Program-made: the position numbers and the translations under genes
Notes under the pieces: model-generated
The model's input: only the letters and a program-made list of their open reading frames with translations
The model's database searches: none
What the model was told of the DNA's origin: nothing
In this document: one piece after another, positions 11,222 to 22,843 of the stretch
Layout: each line of letters begins with the position of its first letter
How positions within the stretch are numbered: the first letter of the stretch is position 1
Source of the DNA: Euclidia mi
Taxonomy: Eukaryota > Arthropoda > Insecta > Lepidoptera > Erebidae
NCBI GenBank assembly: GCA_944739405.2
Contig: OX123182.2
Location: forward strand, 97,456,051 to 97,520,050
Length of the DNA: 64,000 nucleotides
Reading direction: 5' to 3'

Positions 11222-11650
11222 TTTTTAGGGTTCCGTACCTAAAAGGTAAAAAACGGAAACCTATTACTAAGCCTCCGCTGTCTGTATTTTGGTTGCCGCT
11301 ATAACAACAAATACTAAAAATAAAAAAAATGAAAATATTAAGGGGGGTCCCATACAAAAAACGTGCTTTTTTTCGTATTTTTTGCTCAAAATTACTAACT
11401 GTAACAGGTAGACGCTTTAAATTTTTACAGAATATGTAATTGTATATAACCTTTCAAAATAAATAATTAAATTTTAAAAAAGTAAATAATAAAGGGGGGC
11501 TCCCATACAACAAACGTAATTTTTAAGCAATTTGTTACTCGATCTTAATAAACAGGTAGAAACTTATAAAGTATTTAAGTATACATACAACGAACGTGAT
11601 TATCTTTTATAGTACTCGCACTTGCCCAATTTTTTAAGGACAGATTACGT
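11222..11650 (-). repeat. interspersed repeat with GGGTTCCGTA end
   Basis: It starts TTTTTTAGGGTTCCGTACC and contains two 'aaggggggxtcccataca' segments (11340 and 11491). The same end in the other orientation closes and opens the repeat at 16853-17576. The class (DNA transposon or other) is not settled. Confidence 0.5.
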
Positions 11651-12915
11651 ATTTTTATACAAAAATAAAAATACACCCACTATCTACAAAATAAAAAAGG
11701 CCTTAAAACTATTTGTATCTCTGGTACTAACATTTTCTTAACAATTCTTTTAAGCTGAAATAAAACATTAACTGAATCGCATAGTAAGTAGTAAAGTCGT
11801 TCCAAAATTGCCAATATAGTTTTTCAAACTGGCTACACTTTTACCAAACCCTATCGTAATTTTTAATGTCAAGGATCTTTTCGGTCAACTTATGATGTTA
11901 CAAGAAGACATTGGAAGCACAACAACCTGTTCATGCGTTAAATGTGATGGTTAACATACATTGGCATTAACAAATTCGAATATATTCGTTTCGTTCGAAA
12001 AAAATTCAAAACAATTTCTATTTTTGATAAACCTTTTATCTACACAATTTTGTTGTCAAAAAGCAATTACTTTAAATAAAATTGAGTAAAATATACTGCA
12101 AACTCGTTGAATTATGTTTAAAATAAACATTATTTTATTCTGAAACGCCAAAATGTTTAGTACCTATCATTTACTATAATACTTTTGGGTGCCAGACAAT
12201 TTAACCGTCACCGACTGAGCGATTTCATGTTTCGAATATAATCTTGAACAATATTTTGTCGAACTATCCGTACAGAAATAATACTCTATTCCTTTTAGCA
12301 ATTTGAATGCTTTGACTTATGTTAATTAAATTAATTTAACGATTTTGGAACACTTTTCTTTAAAATACCGTATTACACTTGTTAATAATATTGCTTAAAA
12401 ATAATTGGCACAATTTAACACTAACACTTGTATTGTCAAAAAGAACTAACAAACGTTATCTAATATACGGAATTGGGTTACCTTTTCCAACTTTCACCAT
12501 TGTGCGTTCGAGAATGTTCGTTCTACTATTACATCTTAAAATTAACTATGGTTTAGAATTTTATAGTAAAATATGCATTATTTCTATCGTCCTTCAAGGT
12601 AAGCTGACATGAATAAGACTAATATAAACTAAGAATTATGTAGTCAACTAATAAATTTTTGATATTTTTCTTTGTATTCACGGTAAAAACTAAAATTAAC
12701 GGACTCATCCACCGCCTAAAAGGCGGCCATGACATTTTAAGTGTATGACACTACATACTGGCCTACCTACTAAAACCACTACGCTGTCTGTCGATGTCCC
12801 ATGGAGGCGTAGACACGCAAATTGCGGCGAGCATACTATGCCCATTGACATATACTCTTTAGTACATATATATCGATGACTATACTACGATTCGTGTCCC
12901 TGCTGGAAAAACAAA
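11651..12915. other. noncoding, nothing recognised
   Basis: AT-rich. The 77-residue frame at 12379-12612 shows no recognisable domain. Confidence 0.45.
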
Positions 12916-13122
12916 TCTTAATATATAAAATCCTTGCGTTACTGACTGACTGACAGACACGCTACAGCCGAAACTATTGGGCGCAGGAAGCTGAAATTTT
13001 GCATGTATGTTCCTTGGGGACCGTAGGGGTGCACTAAGAAGGGATTTCCCGAAATTCCCACGGGATCGGCCAAAACGGGTAAATTTAAAAAAAATGCAGG
13101 CGTAGCTGCTGGCGTCCTCTAG
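12916..13122 (+). mobile_element. nonautonomous Helitron, copy B
   Basis: 207 bp, starts TC after host A (12915), ends CTAG before host T (13123). Nearly identical to copies A and C. The minus-strand open frame through it is shared with copy C only because the DNA is shared. Confidence 0.88.
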
Positions 13123-13925
13123 TAATATATAATTTTCCAACGTTTACCAATCGTCACAGCCGTATAACACGACACGATCGAAACCAGCTAAACAGGCAAG
13201 GGGTGATTTATTGTAATTTTTTCTGTTGCCGTAATAAATAACAATATATCTGCCATTGGTGCGGTGAATTTTAGTGTAGTCAAATTATAGTTACTGCTTT
13301 AAATCATACTGTGAAACTACAGGGATTATGATTAAACTATATCCGTCTTACTTATAAAAATCTCGTTAAGTGTGACTTAGCCACCTCCCAGCTGAATAGC
13401 TGTCAAGCATTTAAACAACGCTTAAATTTTCTTTACTTATAAACGTTGATTAGCTGTTGTTTAGCTGAGTAACTGATAAAGAACGATACACATACGAGGG
13501 CCACAGATTAAAGCCAAAATAGTCGACTAAATAACGCAATTGAACGAACACGCTTGGCTATTTTGTATCTATGAGTCATAGATACATAGCAACGTTATGA
13601 TATCTCCATGGCAACGATATTCTGACAAATAACAAAAAGTCCCAGAGCTGGTGAACAATTTTGGATATTTTTTGAAACATGAGAAAAATTTATAAATTTT
13701 GAAATTTACGTATGTTTTTTTTTCTATTATTGCACTTTATTTGAGATGCAATATAGCATCAGAGTATTATACTAATTACGGATGTATTTTTGTTTTTCAT
13801 AAAAAGATCTAATAAATGTTCTTTTTCAAATATTGTTATTATTTAGGATGGAACTATATATTTACTCCGAAAATATTATTGAAAGACCACATGAGTGCCG
13901 TTTGTCGTGCTTTCGCGAGAGCCAA
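13123..13925. other. noncoding, nothing recognised
   Basis: No coding or repeat signature identified before the MULE target duplication at 13926. Confidence 0.45.
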
Positions 13926-14259
13926 CCGCATCGGAGGCTTTGGTCAACTCATCCCGCTTAAAACTTATCCCGCGGGATAAGTAGTCCACATTAATATTTT
14001 TATTATTTTTCTTTGTTCAACTCATCCCGCTATAAAGAAAAGGTAAAATGTATTGTATTATTTGAAATATTTGTACATTCGTGAACAAAAGTGATTGGGG
14101 AAAAATTAAGCACTCAAAGCTTGGTTAGACTGATATAATAAAAAATCACAGCTGTTTCATTTATAGGACTAAAAAACAATAACTATTAAAATTATCCTTG
14201 ATATTACACTCTAAAGTATTTTAACAATCAGAAATAATAACAATCACAGTTTTAACTGT

Positions 14260-14692
14260 CAATCAGTCTTTGGATTGATAAGAATTTTCTTAAAACTAGT
14301 CAGAATCTCAATCTTTTTATCAAAGGTTACGTTTAAAAAATCTAAATATCTAAAAAGAATATTTTAAATCAAACTTAAAAAATAACAATTAGTGTTTGGA
14401 TTCATAAAGATCTACTTAAATTTAGTTAAAATCACACACTATGATTATAAGTGCCAAATAAAAAAAAGCACGAACTGTCAAAATCAATAAATAAAACTTA
14501 AAGAATCAACAATCAGTCTTTGTATTAATAAGGATTTTCTGAAAACTAGGCAAAATCTCAATCTTTTTATTAAAAGTTACATATAAAAAATCGAAATATT
14601 CTAAAAATAATATTTTAAATCAAAGTAAAAAATTAACAAGTAGTGTTTGGATTCATAAAGATCTACTTTAAAGTAGTTAAAATCACACGTAG
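14260..14692. repeat. diverged tandem duplication, period about 250 bp
   Basis: 14260-14450 and 14510-14692 align along their length: both start CAATCAGTCTTTG and both end in 'ggattcataaagatctac' plus 'agttaaaatcacac'. It lies inside the MULE, next to the transposase remnant. Confidence 0.85.
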
Positions 14693-14704
14693 AAATGTAT
14701 ATCT

Positions 14705-14993
14705 TTGCTTAAGCCCTCCAAAAATGGAGCAATATTCGGGTTTGATTTAATATATTTTGGGATGTGCCCATTCCATATTTCTACAGCATTATTTGTTTTA
14801 TTCATTTGCTGGAATGTATGGAAAAACACCAAGTGTCTGCGAGTGCCGAGTTTTCGAACCAAGTTTTCCCGAAGTAGTCATTAAATTGTGGGACGCAGTT
14901 GCTGTTGGGATCTTCCTCCATCACATAGAGCCATCCTTCATCAATTAACTCGGGTGGTAGATGCTTATAGCTTATTTCAACAAACATTCCCAA
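14705..14993 (-). pseudogene. MULE transposase C-terminal fragment
   Basis: The frame entered at 14993 reads GMFVEISYKHLPPELIDEGW, then QFNDYFGKTWFENSALADTW, and stops after HSSK. The neighbouring frame continues directly with KTNNAVEIWNGHIPKYI down to about 14705. The order 'linker - W - [RK]TNN - E-x-W-N' is the C-terminal signature of insect MULE transposases. The two halves are separated by one frameshift near 14800 with a TGA. The DDE core further upstream on this strand was not found. It is a nonfunctional remnant. Confidence 0.7.
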
Positions 14994-15299
14994 ATTTTGA
15001 GAAAAAAAATTGAGAAAATGAAATAGTCCATTAACGAGTTGGTTTCCATACTAGAGATGTAAGTGCGGTATTATACCATTTGTATTGAAATGTATTAAAC
15101 GAAAAATACCGTATAATACGGTATTATACCATTTACTACGGTATTTTATGTATTAATCAATTGTTCTATATTTTTGAAGTAAATGATCATAGTAATCATT
15201 AAAAAACTGAATACGGTGGAATTGCACAGGAATAAAACCTGAAATTATATGTTAAGTTTGTATTATTATTAATAACTATAAGCTACAACAATATTACCA

Positions 15300-15745
15300 T
15301 AAAAATAGGGTTGGGTTTCGAAACGAGTCGCCCGAATTTGAGGGTATTGGTGGTGTAGGGGGCTTAAGGGAGTTAGTTTTAATCCCCTAAAAGTAATTTT
15401 GGCTGCCGGAGTTGTGTCTAAATATATTTAATCAATTTGTTAAAATTCTTAAATACTTTGGCAATTATGCAAAACGGAACGTAGTTTTTATACTTTAGTT
15501 CAGTTTCACAAATATAATTTTTAGGTTTTATGTGAAAAACGTGTAACGAAACGCAAACCCGCCATCTTGGAATGATGATATTGACAGCTAAGGTCAAATT
15601 TGTGCGTCATTGCTTTCGAGTGCCTAGGGTTAGGTGTGCCTGTAATAAGTAACTCAATAGGTTATGTTAGGTTCTTTTTTGACGCTTAACCCAAAAATAG
15701 GAGCCAGCAGGGCTCCGTCAACCTTAGTTTATTAAACTAGTGTGA
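15300..15745 (+). repeat. interspersed repeat, copy 1 (Helitron-like 3' end)
   Basis: It matches 48385-48692 closely through 'ggttgggtttcgaaacgagt' and 'gtaattttggctg'. Both copies end with a GGAGCC...GGCTCC-type hairpin and then 'agtttattaaactagt'. A hairpin followed by CTAG-T suggests a Helitron terminus, but the 5' end was not found. It is inserted in or retained by the MULE. Confidence 0.65.
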
Positions 15746-16578
15746 AGAATGTGGAAGTTGGCAGTGCCATACACACCGATGTTTGGAGAATTATTTTTTT
15801 CAGAGGAAACTAAGTATTTCCGGCAAGTGAAAATGGTGAGAGGGGCTTCCGAGAACTCTCCTCCTCCCTCTCCAATCACTCACAACCCCTAAAAACGGCG
15901 ACGTATTTCGAAACTTTTTCCTATAAATACGCTAAAAACAATCAAAATAAAAACACGTAACATTTTTAGTTACGTCAGCGCAAAGGGGTCCTCAAACTTA
16001 TTTGAATCATGTCTCTATTTATTCAACATTAAATTATGTTCCTCTCTGCGTGCAGACACGTAGGTTCAGCCCGAACCTTAATACAAGATCCATAAGAAAA
16101 GCACTGACTTTGGCCCACGCCTTTTGTCTTCCTAGTTCAAAAACCCGAGATTTTGAGGATCTTCATCCTCAAAAAAAAATCCTCTTGTGTTGCTACGTTC
16201 TCGGTAGATGACGACCCAGTACTTAATGTATTCTAGCAACGTACTTTCAGCTGAATCATCTTCATCACACTTTCTTTAACTTCGAATGTGCTGTCACGAA
16301 GACGAAGATTCGAGTAAATCGAGACCAATTTAGAAACACGTGATTTGTCTAAGCGATTTCGGACTTTGCAATGAATTCTTCCAAAACTTAAAATTCCAAA
16401 ATTTAAAAATTAGTAATTCTTAAACAAAGAATACAATCGTAACTTAAAATATAGTTAATGTTTTAAACTAGAACTTGTCGCAATATCGCAGAGTCTTAAA
16501 AACTGAATCAGAATATAAAATACCAATAATACCGTAAGTTATAATAAAATACCCGTTTATTACATAGCCTTTTGGTAT

Positions 16579-16654
16579 TATACGGTATTTTTACAACACT
16601 ATTCCATACTAAGATAATTCTTAGTATGGAATAGTGTTGTAAAAATACCGTATA
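16579..16654. repeat. perfect palindrome, 35-bp arms, 6-base loop
   Basis: The arm 16579-16613 is the exact reverse complement of 16620-16654, with loop ATAATT. It lies within the MULE interior, about 150 bp from the right end. A related 'tattatacggtattt' phrase occurs at about 15060-15140. Confidence 0.95.
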
Positions 16655-16852
16655 GGGCTAATGCCCTAATGCACCAAAACCACTTTCTTTCATGACTGTA
16701 CAAGACGTAAAATATATCAGCGGGATGAGTTGTCCAATTCAAAAATTACACTAGTACAACTCATCCCGCGGGATAACATCGAGCGGGATGAGTAGACCAA
16801 AGCCTCCCGCATCGTAGGAACATGAGCAAGAGATACAGCCAATATAAGCTCT

Positions 16853-17576
16853 CCTTATAAAAACCGGCCAAGTGCGTGTCGGGCCACGCGCAATGTAGGG
16901 TTCCGTAGTTGCCCATAATGGCCATTATTGATAATAACTTCTGTTTCACATGGGACTAAAAACGGGCCCACATTGTACCCCGCAGTACATTACATACCAA
17001 AGTACGTATATCTTTAAGATTAAGCCAGCGCTCCCAATGTAAACTCACAGAAATAGGTATTTATAAGTTAAACGACGATTACTCGTAAACTAGTGATGTC
17101 TACTTAGCCGTGATAGTTTTCCTTTTAAATTCGTTATATGTACTATACTACATTTGTGATTTTTTTCACCTCTTCCAAATTAATAGTTTAGCCGGCAGAG
17201 GGGGGGCGACGGACACTTGAGTATAAAAAAAATTTTCACTTCAAAGCTTTAAATTTGACAAACCAATCACTTGATCAAAAAATGATTTGAGCAAGCTAAT
17301 AATTTTTTTTTAAAACCTATCCAATGATATCTCACATAACGGGGTACTCAACCAAAAAAAAATTCAACCCCACTATAATTATATGTAGGGGAGATACCTT
17401 GAAAAAAATATTTTCCTAAATTTTATTCTATAGTTTTGTTGCAAAATCTTATGTATATATTCATGTCAAATATCAGCTTTCTAGCACCAGGCGTCTTTGA
17501 GCTAGGCTGCAGACGGACAGGCGGACGGATATGACGAAACTATAAGAGTTCCTTGTGGACTAAGGAACCCTAAAAA
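16853..17576 (+). repeat. interspersed repeat, ACCGGCCAAGTGCG to GGAACCCTAAAAA
   Basis: It begins 'aaaaccggccaagtgcgtg' with GGGTTCCGTA near 16900, and ends 'ggaaccctaaaaa' after 'gacaggcggacggatatg'. This is a form common in lepidopteran genomes. The first and last segments are partly inverse (GGGTTCC / GGAACCC). No ORF is present. Confidence 0.6.
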
Positions 17577-19189
17577 GTAGGTCATCTAGAATGACTCAAT
17601 TTTTTTTGCCTGTACAAATATGCAGGTGTTTGTAGGGATCCGCTACACTTCAACTATACCTCGACTACCTAATTTAGGTTCATTTAAGGACAATCACAGA
17701 ATTTCCTGTAATGCCGCAATATTGGGAATGTTACCAACAATTGTTTACCAGCTCTCCTACTATTATGTTGTTCTAAAAATATCGGCAAGAAATAATGTAT
17801 AACCATTTACAAGCTAAATCTATATAATTTTGGAAATCTGCTAGATCGTCAAAATCTATATTTAATTATAAGTAAACAACATTAAAATTTAAAGAAATGC
17901 AAATAAATAATTTTAACAATGTATAATATGTCATTGATCGAACAGGTGTTTCAAGTAAAAGCCGCCATTGTGCCTCTCAGCAACATTTAAACAAGGTCCC
18001 GGTGTTGTTTAAATTTGACAGCAATTTAAGCGTCACTTAGTGACTGCTAAACGCTAAGCAGGGTTTATAGGTAAGGTTTTTGCTAATCAGCCTCTCAGCA
18101 GTCGTTTAAAATGTTGACTAACGTTTATAAGTAAGTGGCTATATGTATAACTCCTGTCATGGAACATAATGGGTAAGAAATATTGCGTTTTCTTTTAAAT
18201 AAAGTTAATATTTATTTTCACATAATTTTCTTCTGTTACTTTAAAACACCAATTAAGTAGAGCTGTTGGGGTAAAATATATGATAATCTTAGGTTGTATT
18301 AAAAAATAATTGTATACAGTGTACGTCTATAGTCGCCTATCTGTAAACTCAGGCTTATTTTAAGAACTTTGCAGTATTGCCGAGAATTTCTGAACCGAAA
18401 ATATCCCATAGCAGTTGCTCGTCTAGTAATGAGTATATAGCTTTCAATCTGTTCGGCTGCAAGCGACAGCCAAATTTATGCCAACGAAACAGTCAACTTT
18501 ACAGAAACTTTACGTTTTTATTTCTGGCTAGCATACCCTTCGGATTAAATTTAAAAGTTACCAATTTAAATTCATAGAAAGAGTTGGAAAAAATGTTTTC
18601 TAGTGTGAAACTATAGTGACTAGAAATCGTAATGTCAATTGGCGTAACGGTTAACCTCATATAAAGTTGCATGGGATGTTAATCATGAGCAAGACATCCT
18701 AATGACCAGAGCCGATGTATTTCTGTAGCTATGCAGTAATGTCTCTCTGAATATTCTAAAAATGCTCGTAAAAGCCATACAAATTTCTAACAGACGATCA
18801 GTTATAGTCTTACGAAGTAGAAGAAAATAAATGCAAAGCACACATTTCAAGTCAACGTTATATCGGTAGATTGTTATTCAAGATAGAATACATATTTGAT
18901 CCTAATGTTACGATCAATCTCCGTTTATATATAGGAGAACTATGTTTATTCCTAAGACTTGTCAAATATTGGATCGGCATACAAATACTTGTTGGGTATT
19001 TTACGCATTAGGTATTGTATTCAAAATTATGCTAATTTTAGTGCCTTATAAGAGTAATAGGTTTTAAACCTATTACTCTTATAAGGCACTAAAATTAATT
19101 GCTTACATTACCTACAATTAGGTATGTTACAGAAATGATGTATGCTACATCAGTACTAGGGAAGTTTTTTAAGCAGAACGGACGTTCTC
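17577..19189. other. noncoding, with one long palindrome
   Basis: It holds the palindrome at 19033-19097. Short open frames (17620-17802 and 18377-18577) have no recognisable features. Confidence 0.5.
19033..19097. repeat. perfect palindrome, 32-bp arms, 1-base loop
   Basis: Arm 19033-19064 is the exact reverse complement of 19066-19097, with a single T between them. It is not at a recognised transposon end. Confidence 0.95.
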
Positions 19190-19365
19190 TGACTAGATTG
19201 GAGACATCCCAAAAATGGCCAGGTTAGAAGTACCCTTAACCGAAGAGCATGGATGAGAAATTTGATGAGAGTGAATGAAGCAAGAGAGATATGTCGGGAT
19301 CGTTGCAAATGGCGTTCCGTAGTCTCTTCCTAACCCTCCGGGAAACAGGCGTACGTCTATGTATG
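19190..19365 (+). mobile_element. LINE 3' end fragment with TATG tail
   Basis: The plus strand reads RRAWMRNLMRVNEAREICRD followed by an R-C-K-W-R motif, the same C-terminal pattern as at 54050-54328 (MMRLMNIEEAKELCSNR), then 'gggaaacaggcgtacgtc' and a TATG-type tail. It is 5'-truncated. Confidence 0.7.
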
Positions 19366-19394
19366 TATGTATTACGCGGTGTGTGCGAATGTAG

Positions 19395-19497
19395 ATTTCT
19401 AATGGTGAAAGAATTTTTAAAATCGGTCCAGTCGTTTTTGAGTTTATCCATTACAAACAAAAATAAAAAGTTTTCCTCTTTATAATATTAGTGTAGA
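19395..19497 (+). repeat. repeat fragment ending ATAATATTAGTGTAGAT
   Basis: 'aatcggtccagtcgttttt' through 'ttttcctctttataatatta' is a recurrent lepidopteran repeat terminus. Only the end is present. Confidence 0.5.
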
Positions 19498-19499
19498 TA

Positions 19500-19815
19500 A
19501 GAAGCGGCGATAGCCTAGTGGAGAGACTGACAAACTGCTATGCAAAGGGTCCGGGTTCGAATCCACGGCGCGCACCGATGACTTTTCGGGGTTATGTGCG
19601 TATTCAATTGTTAATTATCGCTTGCTAAACGGTGAAGGAAAACATCGTGAGGAAACCTGCATGATTGAGACTTCTCCATAATGTTCTCGAAAGACATGTG
19701 AAGTCTGCCAACCCTTACTTGGCCAGCGTGGTGGACTATGACCTTATCCTTCTCATAATGGGAAGAGGTCCGTGCCCAGCAGTGGGACAGTATAAAGGGC
19801 TCATGATGATGATAG
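19500..19815 (+). mobile_element. tRNA-derived SINE with GAT tail
   Basis: An A box-like TAGCCTAGTGG lies at 19511-19521 and a B box GGTTCGAATCC at 19554-19564. The body includes 'gaaaacatcgtgaggaaac' and 'gtgcccagcagtgggac', followed by an ATG/GAT repeat tail. It has the size and order of lepidopteran tRNA-type SINEs. Scraps of related 3' ends are at 30390-30445 and, inverted, about 34425-34490. Confidence 0.85.
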
Positions 19816-21818
19816 ATATAATTATGTTTATTTGTGTCTTATTTATAATATTCTTTATTAACTAGTACTACCGTAAACATATTCTTTCCTTTTTTAATTT
19901 GAAATTTAATTTCAATATTTTCAGATTGATTGTTTTGATGGTTGAAATTGGATGAAATTGTCAACCAAAATGTCTAGACTCCAGCCTATAATGCTGAATT
20001 AACAAAAACTGAAAGCTTATTTATCTGTTCTATAATATGGAAATACTAGACCATCTTAGCTTATTTAATCTTAGTATGCCCTTTAAATATATCCCAACCT
20101 TAAGACAAAGTAGATGGTGCAAGAGTATGTACAATTGTTGGTATGTAATCATATTTACAGTACTGGTGAGAACCTTTTTCGTATAGAAACTCTTACAATT
20201 ATTTTGTGAAGCTATTATGCCAAGAGTATGATTAGTTGCTTACATTAGGTACTATACTATAGCGCATACAATATATTTTCAGAATGTAATTTAATTTGTA
20301 TTTTAATAAAACGTTATTCTATAACATAATTTGGCAATCAATAGCACTGAAGTATGTCGAATCCGATTAGTCTTTCTTTTGCGAACCTACATCATCATTA
20401 TAACCGTGGAGTCTACCATCTGCATATTTTATTTTATTACCTAGATATTTTTAAACTACTCTCGATACAGTCAACCCAGCTCGTCGGGACTTAAAAGCAT
20501 AGTTTGAATGATACAGTTTCCGAAATAGCATAAGTGTAAAACAAAACTGTTTGCTGGATTCTTAGCGAGTTCCAGAAATATTTGATTTAAGGCTCGGTAT
20601 ACGTAAGGCCAAATACTTCTTTCGTGTTCAATGCAGCGTTTATTTTGTTATAGTGGGCCATATTTGGGCCTTTACTTGACCCATCAACTCGTCAATGAAC
20701 ATTATAAATTAAGCAGGTGTATTTAAATCGTCATACCTATTATAATTTTCCACTGACGATTTTTGCAAGGAACGACGTGGTGTCTTTGCTATTTAAATAC
20801 AAACGGATAGGAAAGTATACACTCGTAAACACTAATAAATCAAAATAAAGCTCTCTTATTTTGATGTTTATGACAAATGTGGTGGAGCCACGGTATACAA
20901 GGTATAAGCTAGTTGGACGATCTTAAGATATTTGGTTGATAAGTTGTATGAACAAAGTGATTCAAAATCTTCTAATCTTATAGGAACAACAATGCTTTAC
21001 GCTAAAGATTTGCGACAAACTATTCGCAAGCTGAGAATAGTCCTTAATCTTAAAGTAAGTGCTAACATTTTGCAACAAAATATGCGTGAAAGTACTTGTA
21101 TTGATGCAATACATTACAAGGCACCACAGTTTATTTTTGTCTCAGTCACAGCTGGTTCCGATGCACAATGTGTGTGAGGAATTTGCATACATACCATAAG
21201 CGCGGTACTCACACATGAATGAAGTATTTCTGTCACTGTAGTAGAGTTCATAATAGTTATACTTAATCTCCTAGTGTTTACGCAAAATGGCTGCCAGCGG
21301 CTGGACAAGCTGGAGAGACCAATACCAGAAATGGATTACGTTAGACTGATCATAAAAATAACTAAATTTCAACTGCTAACCAATATTTTATTCAATGTTA
21401 GGTATGCGTGATCTAGAGAGAGACTAAAGCCTCTACTGAAAATAGTAACCAGATAACGGACACCCTAACGAGATAACTAAATTGCTGTCATAAAAACACT
21501 AATCAAAGTCACTTATTTTATAATTTCTTCCTTTCTATCGTGCATGCTCAGCCTTGGTCCCCAAAAGCAGAACTGCTGAATGCTCGCCTCATCCCAGGAG
21601 AACATACCTGGAAACACTGTGCCGTCTCCGAACTTATATGATTTGTGCTATCAGTGGCCCTGTAGGCTTACTAAGCCTACGTGGCCGAAGACCGTATGAT
21701 GCACGTCTGTGCATTCGTGATCGTGGCATGTGCCGAAATATCGTAAATTCAAAACGCCATTGGTTTGAAGTTGCGATAATTAAGCATATGGTAAATATCC
21801 AGGTATTAATTTTAATTA
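19816..21818. other. noncoding, nothing firmly recognised
   Basis: The longest plus frame (20932-21177) and the frame at 21554-21856 show no recognisable domain. The latter runs into the Helitron. No splice-bounded exon is supported. Confidence 0.45.
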
Positions 21819-22025
21819 TCTTAATATATAAAATCCTTGCGTTACTGATTGACTGACAGACATGCTACAGCCGAAACTATTGGGCGCAGGAAGCTGAAAT
21901 TTGGCATGTATGTTCCTTGGGGACCGTAGGGGTGCACTAAGAAGGGATTTCCCGAAATTCCCACGGGATCGGCCAAAACGGGTAAATTTAAAAAAAATGC
22001 AGGCGTAGCTGCTGGCGTCCTCTAG
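21819..22025 (+). mobile_element. nonautonomous Helitron, copy C
   Basis: 207 bp, TC start after host A (21818), CTAG end before host T (22026). Same length as copy B and near-identical to it. Confidence 0.88.
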
Positions 22026-22487
22026 TAGTACATAATACACATTATTTACTTTTTTTTCTTCTTGGTGCTAATCGTATCATGTCAGTATGCGAGTAAGACC
22101 TCGTAAAACAGGTAGTGACAAAGAAATTAAGGCTAGACAGCTTATCAGCAATTAGTCAATGTTTTGTTCATACGTTTATTCATGTATGTCAATATCGCTT
22201 TAAATTAAGACGAGATAAAACTTGGCCCTGTTATTATTATGTTCATAATAAGGTACTTATATCTCAAATATGTTTAAGTAGAAAATGCAGAAAGTTAATT
22301 GTTCAATGGCCAGCCAAGTGAAGGTCATTTTTGCATTATGAATGTTTATAAACAGGTGAATTGGAATTATACTTGCATTTCACTTACACAAGAAATGGAA
22401 AGGAACTTAGAAAGGAATGTGTATGCTATGGGTATAAAATACTTAGCTAAGCTAGTTAACATTAAATACGCTAATGACGATAGATAT

Positions 22488-22640
22488 CTAATTACTAATA
22501 TAATAAAGCTGAAGAGTTTGTTTGTTTGCTTTTACGCCCTAATCTAACGAAGTACTGGTTCGATTTGAATATTTTTTTAGTGTTTGATAGCCAATTTATT
22601 GAGGAAGGTTATAAGTTATATAACATCACGCTATGAGTCA
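22488..22640 (+). repeat. interspersed repeat fragment, possible Helitron 5' region
   Basis: 'taataaagctgaagagtttg' followed by 'gaagtactggttcgatttga' and 'gaggaaggttataagttata' is a common lepidopteran repeat head. A weaker scrap is at 4158-4215. I did not find a matched 3' end. Confidence 0.5.
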
Positions 22641-22843
22641 CGGGTTCGGATCAGTAGTCCTAAATAATAATATTAATATTTGCATAGACACAACCAAGTT
22701 TGTAGGTCAAGCCAGGATTGTCCACCAGCCATAGATATACCGTACTACAGGTATGTGCCCGACCCAGTTCTTGAAAATCATGCCCATAATCACAAATGTC
22801 ACATTCAGATTCACAAAACTCGCGTTCTCGATCACAACCACAG

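Larger units (their letters stand above)
13934..16806 (-). mobile_element. degenerate MULE (Mutator-like) DNA transposon
   Basis: It is flanked by an 8-bp duplication CCGCATCG (13926-13933 and 16807-16814). Both ends read inward from GAGGCTTTGGTC, then ACTCATCCCGC and the palindromic block ATCCCGCGGGAT, giving imperfect inverted repeats of about 54 bp. The motif ACTCATCCCGC recurs below both ends (13946, near 14018, 16719-16731, 16758, 16782), as expected for transposase binding sites. The minus strand at 14700-14993 encodes the C-terminal part of a MULE-type transposase. The element is 2873 bp and carries an internal 250-bp duplication, a repeat insertion and a long palindrome. It is strongly decayed. 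hAT and P elements also make 8-bp duplications, but the protein remnant favours MULE. Confidence 0.75.

Noticed and set aside
12880..13140. Minus-strand frame repeated at 21816-22040 and 4564-4824, like a conserved protein
   Set aside because: The similarity is that of the Helitron DNA itself. The frame is not kept intact in copy A and has no start or domain logic.
14757..14948. 63-residue plus frame
   Set aside because: It is antisense to the MULE transposase remnant, which has the recognisable protein.
20932..21177. 81-residue plus frame as a host exon
   Set aside because: No recognised domain or convincing paired splice sites. Kept as unassigned.
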